DNA of 64,000 bases from Acrocarpospora corrugata (GTDB taxonomy: Bacteria; Actinomycetota; Actinomycetes; Streptosporangiales; Streptosporangiaceae), in the NCBI RefSeq assembly GCF_009687845.1, contig NZ_BLAD01000070.1:31522-95521 (forward strand). Direction: 5' to 3'. Positions within the stretch are counted from its first letter, which is position 1. Each line of letters opens with the position of its first letter. Made by a program: the position numbers and the translations under genes. Below the pieces are notes generated by a model. It searched no databases. It saw nothing but the letters and a program-made list of their open reading frames with translations, and was not told the origin of the DNA. This document shows, in pieces, positions 8,083-17,006 of the stretch.

Positions 8083-10815
8083 ATGCGAAGAAAGCTCCTC
8101 AGCATGCTCGCACTCGTCGCCGTGGCACTGGTCACGGTCGTGGTGCGCAACGCGCCGGCGGGTGCCGCGGCGTCAGACCCGTACAACTTCAAGAACGTGC
8201 GGATCGACGGTGGCGGCTTCGTGCCGGGCATCGTCTTCAACCAGACCGAACAGAACTTGATCTACGCGCGTACCGACATCGGCGGCATGTACCGCTGGGA
8301 CCAGGCCGGCCAGAGCTGGAAGCCGCTGCTCGACTGGGTCGGCTTCACCAACTGGGGCTACAACGGCGTCGACAGCATCGCCACCGATCCGGTGCAGACG
8401 AACCGGGTGTACGCCGCCGTCGGCATGTACACCAACAGCTGGGACCCGAACAACGGCGCGATCCTGCGCTCCACCAACAAGGGCGACTCCTGGTCGGTCA
8501 CCACGCTGCCGTTCAAGATGGGCGGCAACATGCCGGGCCGCGGCATGGGCGAGCGGCTGGCCGTCGACCCGAACCGGAACAGCACGCTGTACCTGGGCGC
8601 GCCCAACGGCAACGGCCTGTGGCGCAGCCTCGACTTCGGCGCGACCTGGGCGAAGGTGACCGCGTTCCCGAACGCCGGCAACTACGCCTCCGACCCGAGC
8701 GACCCGAACGGCTACGGCACCCACCAGCCGGGCGTCGTCTGGGTGACCTTCGACAAGCGGACCGGCACCAGCGGCAACGCCACCCAGACCATCTACGTGG
8801 GCGTCGCCGACAAGCAGAACACGGTCTACCGCACCACCAACGGCGGCACCAGCTGGGAGCGGCTCGCCGGTCAGCCGACCGGGTACATCGCGCACAAGGG
8901 CGTGCTCGACACCGTCAACGGCTACCTCTACCTCGCGACCAGCGACACCGGCGGCCCCTACGACGGCGCGAAGGGCGACGTGTGGCGGTACGCCACCGCC
9001 ACCGGCGCCTGGACGCAGATCAGCCCGATCCCGTCCAGCAGCGCCGACGACTACTTCGGCTACAGCGGCCTGACCATCGACCGGCAGAACCCGGGCACCA
9101 TCATGGTGTCCACCCAGATGTCCTGGTGGCCGGACGTGATCTTCTTCAGGTCCACCGACAGCGGCGCGACCTGGACCCGGGTGTGGGACTTCACCTCCTA
9201 CCCGAACCGCAGTTTCCGCTACAAGATGGACGTCACCTCCTCGCCGTGGCTGAGCTTCGGCGCGAACCCGCAGCCGCCCGAGGTGACGCCCAAGCTGGGC
9301 TGGATGGTCGAGTCGATGGAGATCGACCCGTTCAACGGCAACCGGTTCATGTACGGCACCGGCGCGACCCTCTACGGCAGTACCGACCTCAAGCTCTGGG
9401 ACACCGGCGGGCAGTTCACCATCAAGCCGATGGTGAAGGGCCTGGAGGAGACCGCCGTACTCGACCTGGTCAGCCCGCCGACCGGCGCGCCGCTGGTCAG
9501 CGGCCTGGGTGACATCGGCGGCTTCCGGCACACCAACCTGGACGCGGTCCCGCCGATGATGTTCACGGCGCCCAACTTCACCTCCACCACCTCGCTCGAC
9601 TACGCCGAGACCAACCCGAGCGTGATGGTCAGGTCGGGCAACTTCACCGACTCCGACCGGCCGAACGACAGCCACGTGTCCTTCTCCACCGACGGCGGCG
9701 CGAACTGGTTCCAGGGCGGCGAGCCGGGCGGCGTCAACAACGGCGGCACTGTGGCGGCCTCGGCGGACGGCAGCAGGTTCGTCTGGGCTCCGGGCGACAG
9801 CGGCATCCAGGTCGTCTACTCGGTCGGGTTCGGCAACTCGTGGCAGACCTCGACGGGTGCGCCGGCGAACGCGCGGATCGAGTCCGACCGGGTGAACTCG
9901 CAGAAGTTCTACGCCTTCGCCAACGGCCGGTTCTACGTCAGCACCAACGGCGGCGCGGCCTTCACGGCGACCGCGGCGACCGGGCTGCCGACCGTCGGCA
10001 AGTTCAAGGCGGTGGCCGGGCGCGAGGGCGACATCTGGCTGGCGGGCGGCACGTCCACGACGTCCTACGGCCTGTGGCACTCCACCAACTCCGGCGCGTC
10101 GTTCACGAAGCTGGCGAATGTGCAGGAGGCCGACAACATCGGCTTCGGGCGGGCGGCTCCCGGGCAGAGCTACCCGGCGCTGTTCACCGTCGCCAAGATC
10201 GACAACGTGCGCGGGGTGTACCGGTCGGACAACACGGGCGGCACCTGGGTGCGGATCAACGACGACGCGCACCAGTACGGCAACATCGGCGAGGCGATCA
10301 CCGGTGACCCGCGCACCTATGGGCGGGTTTACCTGGGCACCAACGGCCGGGGCATCATCTACGGCGACCGCACGGGCGCGAACCCGTCGCCTTCGCCCAG
10401 CCCAAGCCCCAGCCCCAGCCCGTCTCCGTCTCCGTCTCCGTCCCCTTCGCCGTCGCCGAGCCCGTCTCCGTCGCCCAGCCCGAGTCCGAGTCCGAGTCCG
10501 GGCGTCGGCAAGGCGTGCACCGCGACCTACGTGATCACCAACACCTGGCCGGGCAACTTCAGCGCCACGGTGACCGTCCGCAGTAGCGGCACGGCGGCGA
10601 TCACCGGCTGGCAGGTCCGCTGGACCTACCCGAACGGCCAGACGATCCAGTCGCTGTGGAACGGCGCCCACACCCAGAGCGGGGCGAACGTCACAGTGAA
10701 CAACATGGGTTACAACGGCAACCTGACTCCGAACGCCACGACATCATTCGGCTTCAACGCGGCCGCGCCGGGCACCAACAACGTCCCCACCCCGGTGACC
10801 TGCACGGCTTCCTGA
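8083..10815 (+). CDS. Secreted GH74 xyloglucanase with CBM2
   Basis: From ATG 8083 (behind GAGGGAG) the protein has 910 residues. A signal peptide (1-30, ending AGAAA) leads to a two-lobed GH74 beta-propeller (about 32-765) with repeated S-T-DSGATWTRV blades. The conserved acidic positions are Asp65 (RTDIGG) and Asp477 (LGDIGGF), which fit the catalytic pair of bacterial GH74 endo-xyloglucanases. A Pro-Ser repeat linker (about 767-807) joins a C-terminal CBM2 (808-910), which binds cellulose. It should cut xyloglucan at the cell-wall surface of plants. The gene is monocistronic, followed by a strong hairpin. Confidence 0.95.
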   Translation: MRRKLLSMLALVAVALVTVVVRNAPAGAAASDPYNFKNVRIDGGGFVPGIVFNQTEQNLIYARTDIGGMYRWDQAGQSWKPLLDWVGFTNWGYNGVDSIATDPVQTNRVYAAVGMYTNSWDPNNGAILRSTNKGDSWSVTTLPFKMGGNMPGRGMGERLAVDPNRNSTLYLGAPNGNGLWRSLDFGATWAKVTAFPNAGNYASDPSDPNGYGTHQPGVVWVTFDKRTGTSGNATQTIYVGVADKQNTVYRTTNGGTSWERLAGQPTGYIAHKGVLDTVNGYLYLATSDTGGPYDGAKGDVWRYATATGAWTQISPIPSSSADDYFGYSGLTIDRQNPGTIMVSTQMSWWPDVIFFRSTDSGATWTRVWDFTSYPNRSFRYKMDVTSSPWLSFGANPQPPEVTPKLGWMVESMEIDPFNGNRFMYGTGATLYGSTDLKLWDTGGQFTIKPMVKGLEETAVLDLVSPPTGAPLVSGLGDIGGFRHTNLDAVPPMMFTAPNFTSTTSLDYAETNPSVMVRSGNFTDSDRPNDSHVSFSTDGGANWFQGGEPGGVNNGGTVAASADGSRFVWAPGDSGIQVVYSVGFGNSWQTSTGAPANARIESDRVNSQKFYAFANGRFYVSTNGGAAFTATAATGLPTVGKFKAVAGREGDIWLAGGTSTTSYGLWHSTNSGASFTKLANVQEADNIGFGRAAPGQSYPALFTVAKIDNVRGVYRSDNTGGTWVRINDDAHQYGNIGEAITGDPRTYGRVYLGTNGRGIIYGDRTGANPSPSPSPSPSPSPSPSPSPSPSPSPSPSPSPSPSPSPSPGVGKACTATYVITNTWPGNFSATVTVRSSGTAAITGWQVRWTYPNGQTIQSLWNGAHTQSGANVTVNNMGYNGNLTPNATTSFGFNAAAPGTNNVPTPVTCTAS
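10381..10500 (+). repeat. Pro-Ser codon repeat (linker of GH74 enzyme)
   Basis: About 20 CCN-AGC/TCN dipeptide codons run in tandem and encode the flexible PSPSPS linker between catalytic domain and CBM2. Mixed serine codons (AGC, TCT, TCG, TCC) show the repeat is kept at protein level, although such tracts also slip easily. Confidence 0.9.
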
Positions 10816-10843
10816 TTCTGGGGGTTCCTCCGGCCTCCAGTCC

Positions 10844-10884
10844 GGTACGGCTTCCGCCGCCCGCCCAGCGGCGGGAGCCGTACC
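10844..10884 (+). terminator. 17-bp hairpin between xyloglucanase and pta
   Basis: Positions 10844-10860 pair with 10868-10884 (16 Watson-Crick pairs plus one G-T) around a CCGCCCA loop. It probably ends the GH74 transcript. No T-run follows. Its right arm overlaps the putative -10 of pta. Confidence 0.7.
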
Positions 10885-10886
10885 AT
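10881..10886 (+). promoter_or_regulatory. Putative leaderless -10 of pta
   Basis: TACCAT (a TANNNT -10) ends 7 nt before ATG 10894, the spacing typical of leaderless actinobacterial transcripts. No Shine-Dalgarno sequence lies in the gap, which supports a leaderless mRNA. Confidence 0.45.
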
Positions 10887-10893
10887 AACCCGC

Positions 10894-12954
10894 ATGGCGA
10901 TCGGGGTCTACGTCGCGGCGAGCGACGCCAGAAGCAACAAGGGCGCGGTCGCCCTGGGGCTGATCGAACTGCTCTCCCGGCAGGTGGGCGCGGTCGGCGT
11001 CTACCGGCCGGTGGTCCGGGCCGGGGTGGAGGACAATCTCATCAACACGGCCAGGATCCGCTTCAAGATGGATCTGCCGTACCAGGTCTGCGCGGGCGTC
11101 ACCTATGAGGACGTGCACGCCGATCCTGAGCAGGCGATCGACGACATCGTGGCCGGCTACCGGGCGGTCGCGGCGCGCTGCGCGGCGGTCGTGGTGATCG
11201 GGACGGACTACACCGATGTGGGCGCGCCCACCGAGTTCGAGTTCAACGCCCAGGTCGCCGCCAACCTGGGCACTCCCGTGCTCAACGTGGTCACCGGCCT
11301 GCAGCGGAGCCCGGCGGAGATCGCGTCCGCCGTCGAGCTCTCGGCCAAGGAGCTCGCCGAGGAGCACGCCTTCGGCATCGCGGTCGTGATCACCCGGGTC
11401 GATCCGGAGCGGCTGGGCGAGGTGGCGGAGGCCGTAGCGGACTGCCCGACGCCCGTGTGGATCCTGCCGGAGGTGGCGCGACTGTCGGCGCCCACGGTCG
11501 CGGACCTGCTGGCCGGCTGCGGCGGCACCCTCTATCTGGGCGAGGAGCAGCAGCTCGGCCGCGAGGTCGACGGCCTGATGGTCGGCGCCATGTCGCTCCC
11601 CAACATCCTGGACCGGCTCACCGAGGGCGTCGCCGTGATCGCCCCCGCCGACAGGGCGGCCGACCTGCTGCCCGGCCTGCTCGCCGCGCACCACGCCGAC
11701 ACCTTCCCGGCCCTGTCCGCGATCATCCTCAACGGCGGCATGGACCTCCCCGAGCCGGTACGGCGGCTGCTCACCGGCATGGACATCCGCCTCCCGGTGA
11801 TCACCACCCCCGGCGACACCTTCGCCACCGCCACCCGCCTGTCCCGGGTCGAGGGCCGCTTCACCCCCGACGCCGACGGCAAGATCGACACCGCGCTCGG
11901 CCTGTTCGCCGCGCACGTGGACGGCCCCGCCCTGCTCGCCCGCCTGCACGTCACCCCCGCCACCGCCGTCACCCCGCTCATGTTCGAGTACGACCTGCTC
12001 GAACGCGCCCGCGCCGACCGCCGCCACATCGTGCTCCCCGAGGGCGCCGAACCCCGCATCCTGCGCGCCGCCGACATCCTGCTCCGGCGCGGCGTCGCCG
12101 ACCTGACCCTGCTCGGCGACGAACGTGAGATCCGCGCCCAGGCCGCCCGGCTCGGTCTCGACCTGGGCGAGGCCCGGGTGCTCAGCACCTTCGACCCCGA
12201 ACTCCGCGAACGTTTCGCCGTCGAGTACGCCCGCCTGCGCGCCCACAAGGGCGTCACCGTGCAGCTCGCCCGCGACACCGTGACCGACGTGTCCTACTTC
12301 GGCACGCTGATGGTCGGGCTCGGCCTGGCCGACGGCATGGTCTCCGGCTCGATCCACACCACCGCGCACACCATCCGCCCCTCCTTCGAGATCATCAAAA
12401 CCCGGCCGGGCGTCGGCGTGGTCTCCAGCGTCTTCTTCATGTGCCTGGCCGACCGGGTCCTGGTGTACGGCGACTGCGCCGTGGTCCCCGACCCGACCGC
12501 CGAGCAGCTGGCCGACATCGCGATCTCCTCGGCGGCCACGGCGGCCAGGTTCGGGGTGGAGCCGAGGGTGGCGCTGCTGTCGTACTCGACGGGGGAGTCC
12601 GGCGCCGGGCCCGAGGTGGAGAAGGTGCGCGCGGCCACCGCGCTGGTCCGGGAGCAGCGGCCGGACCTGCCGGTGGAGGGCCCGATCCAGTACGACGCGG
12701 CCGCCGAGCCGAGCGTGGCCAGAACCAAGATGCCCGACAGCCCGGTCGCCGGGCGGGCGACGGTGTTCGTGGTGCCGGATCTGAACACGGGCAACAACCT
12801 GTACAAGGCGGTGCAGCGGAGTGCGGGGGCAGTCGCGGTGGGGCCGGTGCTGCAAGGGTTACGCAAACCGGTCAACGACCTGTCGCGGGGGGCCACCGTG
12901 CACGACATCGTGAACACGGTGGCGATCACCGCGATTCAGGCGCAGGGGGAATGA
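10894..12954 (+). CDS. pta: Phosphate acetyltransferase
   Basis: The 686-residue long-form Pta converts acetyl-CoA and phosphate to acetyl phosphate and CoA. An N-terminal BioD-like P-loop domain (1-200) is followed by a DRTGG-type domain (about 210-345) and the catalytic PTA_PTB domain (about 365-685), with RRHIVLPEGAEPRILRAADI, SYSTGESGAGPEVEKV and VFVVPDLNTGNNLYKAVQRS. The N-terminal loop reads SDARSNKGAVALGL, where many homologues have an SGKS-type P-loop, so nucleotide binding may be lost. It overlaps ackA by its stop codon. Together they make or use acetate through acetyl phosphate. Confidence 0.96.
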   Translation: MAIGVYVAASDARSNKGAVALGLIELLSRQVGAVGVYRPVVRAGVEDNLINTARIRFKMDLPYQVCAGVTYEDVHADPEQAIDDIVAGYRAVAARCAAVVVIGTDYTDVGAPTEFEFNAQVAANLGTPVLNVVTGLQRSPAEIASAVELSAKELAEEHAFGIAVVITRVDPERLGEVAEAVADCPTPVWILPEVARLSAPTVADLLAGCGGTLYLGEEQQLGREVDGLMVGAMSLPNILDRLTEGVAVIAPADRAADLLPGLLAAHHADTFPALSAIILNGGMDLPEPVRRLLTGMDIRLPVITTPGDTFATATRLSRVEGRFTPDADGKIDTALGLFAAHVDGPALLARLHVTPATAVTPLMFEYDLLERARADRRHIVLPEGAEPRILRAADILLRRGVADLTLLGDEREIRAQAARLGLDLGEARVLSTFDPELRERFAVEYARLRAHKGVTVQLARDTVTDVSYFGTLMVGLGLADGMVSGSIHTTAHTIRPSFEIIKTRPGVGVVSSVFFMCLADRVLVYGDCAVVPDPTAEQLADIAISSAATAARFGVEPRVALLSYSTGESGAGPEVEKVRAATALVREQRPDLPVEGPIQYDAAAEPSVARTKMPDSPVAGRATVFVVPDLNTGNNLYKAVQRSAGAVAVGPVLQGLRKPVNDLSRGATVHDIVNTVAITAIQAQGE

Positions 12955-14132
12955 TGCACGTCCTGGTGCTGAACAGCGGCTCGTCGTCGATCAAGTACCA
13001 GTTGCTGGACATGAGCGCGCGGCGGCGGCTGGCGACCGGGCTGGTGGATCGGATCGGGGAGTCCGCTGGGCGGCTGATCCACAACGGCGAGGCCGTCGGG
13101 GGCGACGGGTTCGCCGATCACGAGGCCGGGTTGCGGGCGGTGCTGGAGGTGTTCGCCACGCGCGGGCCTTCGTTGGAGCAGGTGGTCGCGGTCGGGCATC
13201 GGGTGGTGCACGGCGGCAGCCGGTTCGCGCGGCCGGCGTTGATCGACGACGAGGTGGAGGCGGCGATCCAGGAGCTGATTCCGCTGGCGCCGCTGCACAA
13301 TCCGGCGAACCTGGAGGGGATCAGGGTGGCGCGGCGGGCGTTCCCGCTGCTGCCGCATGTGGCGGTGTTCGACACGGCTTTCCATCAGACGCTGCCGCCG
13401 GCGGCGTACACGTACGCGGTGCCGGCCGAGTGGGGGGTCCGCAAGTACGGATTTCATGGGACTTCTCATGCTTTCGTGTCGCGGCGGGCGGCGGAGTTGC
13501 TTGAGCGGCCGTATGGGGAGGTCAACACGATCGTGCTGCATCTGGGGAACGGCGCGAGCGTTACGGCCGTGCGGGGTGGGCGGTCCGTGGAAACCTCGAT
13601 GGGGCTGACGCCGCTGGCCGGGCTGGTCATGGGCACCAGATCCGGCGACGTCGACCCCGGAGTCCTGCCCTACGTCGCCCGGCAGCTCGGCCTCAACATC
13701 GACGAGATCGACTCCGCCCTCAACCGGGACAGCGGCCTCCGCGGCCTCGCCGGCGACAACGACCTACGCGAGGTCTGGCGCAAAGTCGACCAAGGCGACC
13801 CCGATGCCCGGCTGGCCATGGACGTCTACACCCACCGAATACGCGGATATATCGGCAACTATTACGCCGTCCTCGGACATGTTGATGCGATCGTGTTCAC
13901 GGCGGGGGTGGGGGAGAACGACCCGCGAACCCGCGAACTGTCCCTCGCCGGCCTCGGCCGCCTCGGCATCACCATCGACCAGGCCCGGAACGCCGGCGCC
14001 TCCCGGGACGCCCGCACCATTTCGGCGGACGACTCGCCGGTGACCGTCCTGGTGATCCCGACCGACGAGGAGTTGGAGATCGCCGAACAGACAATCGATA
14101 CTGACGGCGTAGCGCGAAATCCTCCGAACTGA
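12954..14132 (+). CDS. ackA: Acetate kinase
   Basis: The 392-residue acetate/sugar kinase-fold enzyme swaps phosphate between acetyl phosphate and ADP. Family motifs are all present: LVLNSGSSSIKYQLLD at the N-terminus, VFDTAFHQTLP, RKYGFHGTSHAF, LHLGNGASV, MGLTPLAGLVMGTRSGDVDPG and VFTAGVGEND. The junction ATGATG contains the pta stop TGA; ATG 12954 has the better spacing from GGGGGA, with 12951 as an alternative. Translational coupling to pta is likely. The length is normal for the family. Confidence 0.97.
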   Translation: MHVLVLNSGSSSIKYQLLDMSARRRLATGLVDRIGESAGRLIHNGEAVGGDGFADHEAGLRAVLEVFATRGPSLEQVVAVGHRVVHGGSRFARPALIDDEVEAAIQELIPLAPLHNPANLEGIRVARRAFPLLPHVAVFDTAFHQTLPPAAYTYAVPAEWGVRKYGFHGTSHAFVSRRAAELLERPYGEVNTIVLHLGNGASVTAVRGGRSVETSMGLTPLAGLVMGTRSGDVDPGVLPYVARQLGLNIDEIDSALNRDSGLRGLAGDNDLREVWRKVDQGDPDARLAMDVYTHRIRGYIGNYYAVLGHVDAIVFTAGVGENDPRTRELSLAGLGRLGITIDQARNAGASRDARTISADDSPVTVLVIPTDEELEIAEQTIDTDGVARNPPN

Positions 14133-14183
14133 TGAGAGGCCCGGAAGATCTCGCTCGCTATCGTGGGGTGATGGGGGTGAGTC

Positions 14184-14654
14184 GTGTCGACTACCGAAAA
14201 CACTGAAAGAGCAGGTCAGACCGTGCCGGAAGGGGATGAGAAACATTCGGAATACACGGCACGCGGGGAGGCCAGAGGGCCGATGAAATGGCTCGACCGG
14301 GTGCGCTCCACGAAAGCCGGCCGGTTGACCCTGAAGATCGTCGTCGGCATCGTCGGCGGCGCCATGGTGATCGGAGGCCTGATCATGGTCCCGTTCCCCG
14401 GCCCCGGCTGGCTGATCGTCTTCGGCGGCCTCGCGCTGCTGGCCACCGAGTTCCACTGGGCCAGCAACGTCCTCGTCTTCGCCAGACGCATGGTCGGCGC
14501 GGCGACCGGCTGGCTCAAGCGGCAGAACTGGTTCGTCCGCATCTTCGCGGGTGTGCTCACCTTCGTGCTGGCCGCCGCCATCGTCTGGTTCTGCCTGAAG
14601 CTCACCCTGAAGATCGACCTGATCCAGGAAGCGCGGGCGTTCTTCAGCCGCTGA
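14184..14654 (+). CDS. PGPGW (TIGR02611-like) transmembrane protein
   Basis: The 156-residue protein has a charged N-terminus, a short pair of membrane segments around residues 50-85 that includes FPGPGWLIVFGGLALLATEF, and another membrane helix at about 117-138. The PGPGW motif defines a family of small actinobacterial membrane proteins of unknown function. The GTG start sits behind GGGGGTGA. The 3' end overlaps the convergent M20 gene by 11 bp. Confidence 0.8.
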   Translation: MSTTENTERAGQTVPEGDEKHSEYTARGEARGPMKWLDRVRSTKAGRLTLKIVVGIVGGAMVIGGLIMVPFPGPGWLIVFGGLALLATEFHWASNVLVFARRMVGAATGWLKRQNWFVRIFAGVLTFVLAAAIVWFCLKLTLKIDLIQEARAFFSR

Positions 14655-15858
14655 GCTCGCTCAGCTCGCCGATCCCCCCGGCGGGCACGGCAGCCGCCAG
14701 CCGGCGGGTCGCCAGCGCGGTCAGCAGCGTGGCCCCATCGGCCAGCACGCCGTCATCGAACTCCGCCTCGGGCGAGTGGTTCGTCGGAGCGCCCACCGGA
14801 TCCCGTCCATCCGGGCAGGCCCCCAGCACCAGGAACGCCCCCGGCACCTCGTTCAGCACGAACGAGAAGTCCTCGGAGCCGGCCGCGGGCTGCGGCATCG
14901 GGAAATAGCGCTCCTCGCCCAGAATCTCCCGTACCGTCTCGGCGGCGAACTCCGCCTCCGCGTCGTCGTTGACGGTCACCGGGTAGCCGATGCCGAACGA
15001 GCAATCGGCGGTGAGGCCGTGGGCTTCGGCGATGTGCTGCGCGAGCCGTACCACGCCTTCCTTTAGCCTGGCCCGGGTGTCGGCCGAGAACGAGCGGAGG
15101 GTGGCGTCGAAATGGGCGTCATCCGGGATGACATTGTCGGCGGTCCCGCCGTGGAACTGCCCGATCGTCACCACGACCGGGTCGAACACGTCGAAACTCC
15201 TGGTCACGTACGTCTGGAGCTGCGTCACGATCTCGCAGCCGACCTGGATCGGATCCAGCGCCCGATGCGGCGTGGAACCGTGGCCGCCCCGCCCGCGCAC
15301 GGTCACCCGGAAGGTGTCGGCCGCCGCCAGAATCGGCCCGCCCTTGGTGAGGAACAGGCCGGTCGGCACCATGGTCGCGAAGACGTGCATCCCGTACGCG
15401 GCGACCGCCCTGGATCCCGAGGCGTCCAGCACGCCTTCCTCGATCATCAGCTTGGCGCCCTCGTACCCTTCCTCGCCCGGCTGGAACATGAACACCACGT
15501 CCCCCGCCAGGTCCCCCCGGCGCGCGCTGAGCTGGTGCGCCGCACCGACCAGCATGGCCATGTGCAGGTCATGCCCGCAGGCGTGCATCCGCCCGTCGAT
15601 CCTCGACCGGTACGGCACCGCGACCCGCTCCCGCACCGGCAGCGCGTCCATGTCAGCCCTGAGCAGCACCGTCGGACCAGGCACCCCACCCCGCAGGACG
15701 GCGGTGACCGACGACAGCCCGTCACCCGTGGAGATCTCCAGCGGCAGCCCGTCCAGCGCCGCCAGCACCTTCTCCTGGGTGCGGGGGAGGTTCAGCCCCA
15801 GCTCGGGTTCCTGGTGGAGGGCATGGCGAAGGCGTACCAACTCGTCCTGAATGTCCAT
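14644..15858 (-). CDS. M20-family amidohydrolase (N-acyl-amino-acid hydrolase type)
   Basis: The 404-residue metallo-enzyme resembles hippurate hydrolase and IAA-amino-acid hydrolases. Metal-binding and catalytic motifs are seen: LRADMDALPV, MHACGHDLHMAML, FQPGEEGYEGAKLMIEEG and GSEDFSFVLNEVPG. The lid (dimerisation) domain lies at about 180-290 with GRGGHGSTPHRALDPI. It should cleave N-acyl or N-benzoyl amino acids with two metal ions in the cytoplasm. It stands alone and converges on the PGPGW gene. The exact substrate cannot be told from sequence. Confidence 0.9.
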   Translation of the reverse strand: MDIQDELVRLRHALHQEPELGLNLPRTQEKVLAALDGLPLEISTGDGLSSVTAVLRGGVPGPTVLLRADMDALPVRERVAVPYRSRIDGRMHACGHDLHMAMLVGAAHQLSARRGDLAGDVVFMFQPGEEGYEGAKLMIEEGVLDASGSRAVAAYGMHVFATMVPTGLFLTKGGPILAAADTFRVTVRGRGGHGSTPHRALDPIQVGCEIVTQLQTYVTRSFDVFDPVVVTIGQFHGGTADNVIPDDAHFDATLRSFSADTRARLKEGVVRLAQHIAEAHGLTADCSFGIGYPVTVNDDAEAEFAAETVREILGEERYFPMPQPAAGSEDFSFVLNEVPGAFLVLGACPDGRDPVGAPTNHSPEAEFDDGVLADGATLLTALATRRLAAAVPAGGIGELSELSG

Positions 15859-15948
15859 GCCTCATCCTGCGGGACTTGCCCCCGTCCCGGCAATGCGCCG
15901 CGCCATTGACCCCTCCCGCCTGCGATCCTGGGTCGCCGGGGGGAAACG

Positions 15949-16446
15949 ATGATCGCGATTCTTGGCGCCATCCTGCTGACCACGCCGCAGGTCACCATCG
16001 GTCTGACCAACGGCATCACCGAAATCGACCAGCGAACGACCTACACCATCAGAGCCGTCAACCACGAGCCCACACCACTGGCGGCCAACGTCCGCATCAC
16101 CCTCCCGCCCGGCCTCCAAAAGATCAAGGCCCCGGGCGCGTCGGTAGGCGAGACCCACGCCTCCTGGACGATCATGATGCCACCGGGCGAGAACATCTAC
16201 CACCTGACCGGAACCCTGCGCGGCGACCCCGGCTCCGCGGTGGCTGCCACCGCCTGCGTCTACGCCGGCGACCTGAGCAGGCCCCTGGTCTGCTCCACCG
16301 ACATCGACGAACTCCCCGACCCACCGGTCACCCCCGGCGGCGGGGTGCTGAGCGCGTTCCTGGTGCTCCTGGTCCTGGCCGGCGGAGCGGGCACCGGCTA
16401 CCTGACGACCCGCACCCGGCGCGAACGCCACCGCGCGACCATCTGA
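15949..16446 (+). CDS. Exported protein with DUF11-like beta domain and C-terminal membrane anchor
   Basis: The 165-residue protein has a short signal-like start, then a beta-rich region (TIGLTNGITEIDQRTTYTIR, then NVRITLPPGL) like the DUF11/CARDB repeats seen in cell-surface proteins. A C-terminal hydrophobic helix (about 130-153) is followed by TRTRRERHR. This is a single-pass surface protein with a basic cytoplasmic tail. No sortase motif is present. Function unknown. Confidence 0.65.
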   Translation: MIAILGAILLTTPQVTIGLTNGITEIDQRTTYTIRAVNHEPTPLAANVRITLPPGLQKIKAPGASVGETHASWTIMMPPGENIYHLTGTLRGDPGSAVAATACVYAGDLSRPLVCSTDIDELPDPPVTPGGGVLSAFLVLLVLAGGAGTGYLTTRTRRERHRATI

Positions 16447-16550
16447 CGCTAACAACTTTCCGCCTTATCTCCAGTCTTTGCGTGATGTCGTCGCCCTGTT
16501 ACGTTGACGCCGTCGGCCATTTTCGCCCACCAGCAAGAAAGGAAACGCTC

Positions 16551-16853
16551 TTGTTACGCAAGCGCATCGCCGCCGCCGCGGGAATCGTCACAATCGCCGT
16601 GTCCGGCCCCCTGGTCATGACCGGCCCGGCCCAGGCCAGCACCCCCTACAGCTGCCCGTACCTCTCCAACGCCCCCCAGTCCAGCCTCTACGCCTCGGCA
16701 GCGGGCCAGGGTCAAATCGTCTGCTGGTACTACGGCAAACCCGCCCCCTGCCGCTACAACGCCTGGCTCAACGGCGACGACTGGTACTACTACCAGCCAA
16801 GCTACGGCCCCAACCCCTCCTACTGCCCAACCCGGGCCATCCCGACGGCCTGA
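16551..16853 (+). CDS. Small secreted cysteine/aromatic-rich protein
   Basis: From TTG 16551, set by AAGGAAA 7-8 nt upstream, the product has 100 residues. A clear signal peptide (1-28) ends GPAQA. The mature part is about 70 residues with four cysteines and many Trp/Tyr (VCWYYGKPAPC, DDWYYYQPSYG), which suggests two disulfides. I do not recognise the family. It could be a small surface-binding or inhibitor protein. A longer open frame upstream (from 15876) runs through the neighbouring gene and is not the true start. Confidence 0.65.
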   Translation: MLRKRIAAAAGIVTIAVSGPLVMTGPAQASTPYSCPYLSNAPQSSLYASAAGQGQIVCWYYGKPAPCRYNAWLNGDDWYYYQPSYGPNPSYCPTRAIPTA

Positions 16854-16944
16854 ACGAACCCACCGATCAAACAGGCCCCCGGCGAGCGGGCCGCGAACGG
16901 CGGCTTCGCGGTCCCCTCTCCCCGTTCGGGAGACCCGCCAGTGG

Positions 16945-16963
16945 GTATAGCGTTTGCTATACT
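16945..16963 (+). promoter_or_regulatory. Toxin-antitoxin promoter/operator
   Basis: GTATAGC and GCTATAC form a perfect 7-bp inverted repeat around GTTT, and the right arm contains the -10 TATACT (16958-16963). Binding there would block the promoter. Autoregulation by the downstream antitoxin is the expected use. Confidence 0.65.
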
Positions 16964-17006
16964 CGCGCTGTGGCCGGGGAAGAGCTGTGGCCGGGGAAGA
17001 TACGTC

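Noticed and set aside
8173..10671. An 832-residue minus-strand open frame opposite the xyloglucanase
   Set aside because: Shadow of the GH74 gene; it even reads the Pro-Ser linker as Arg/Gly repeats.
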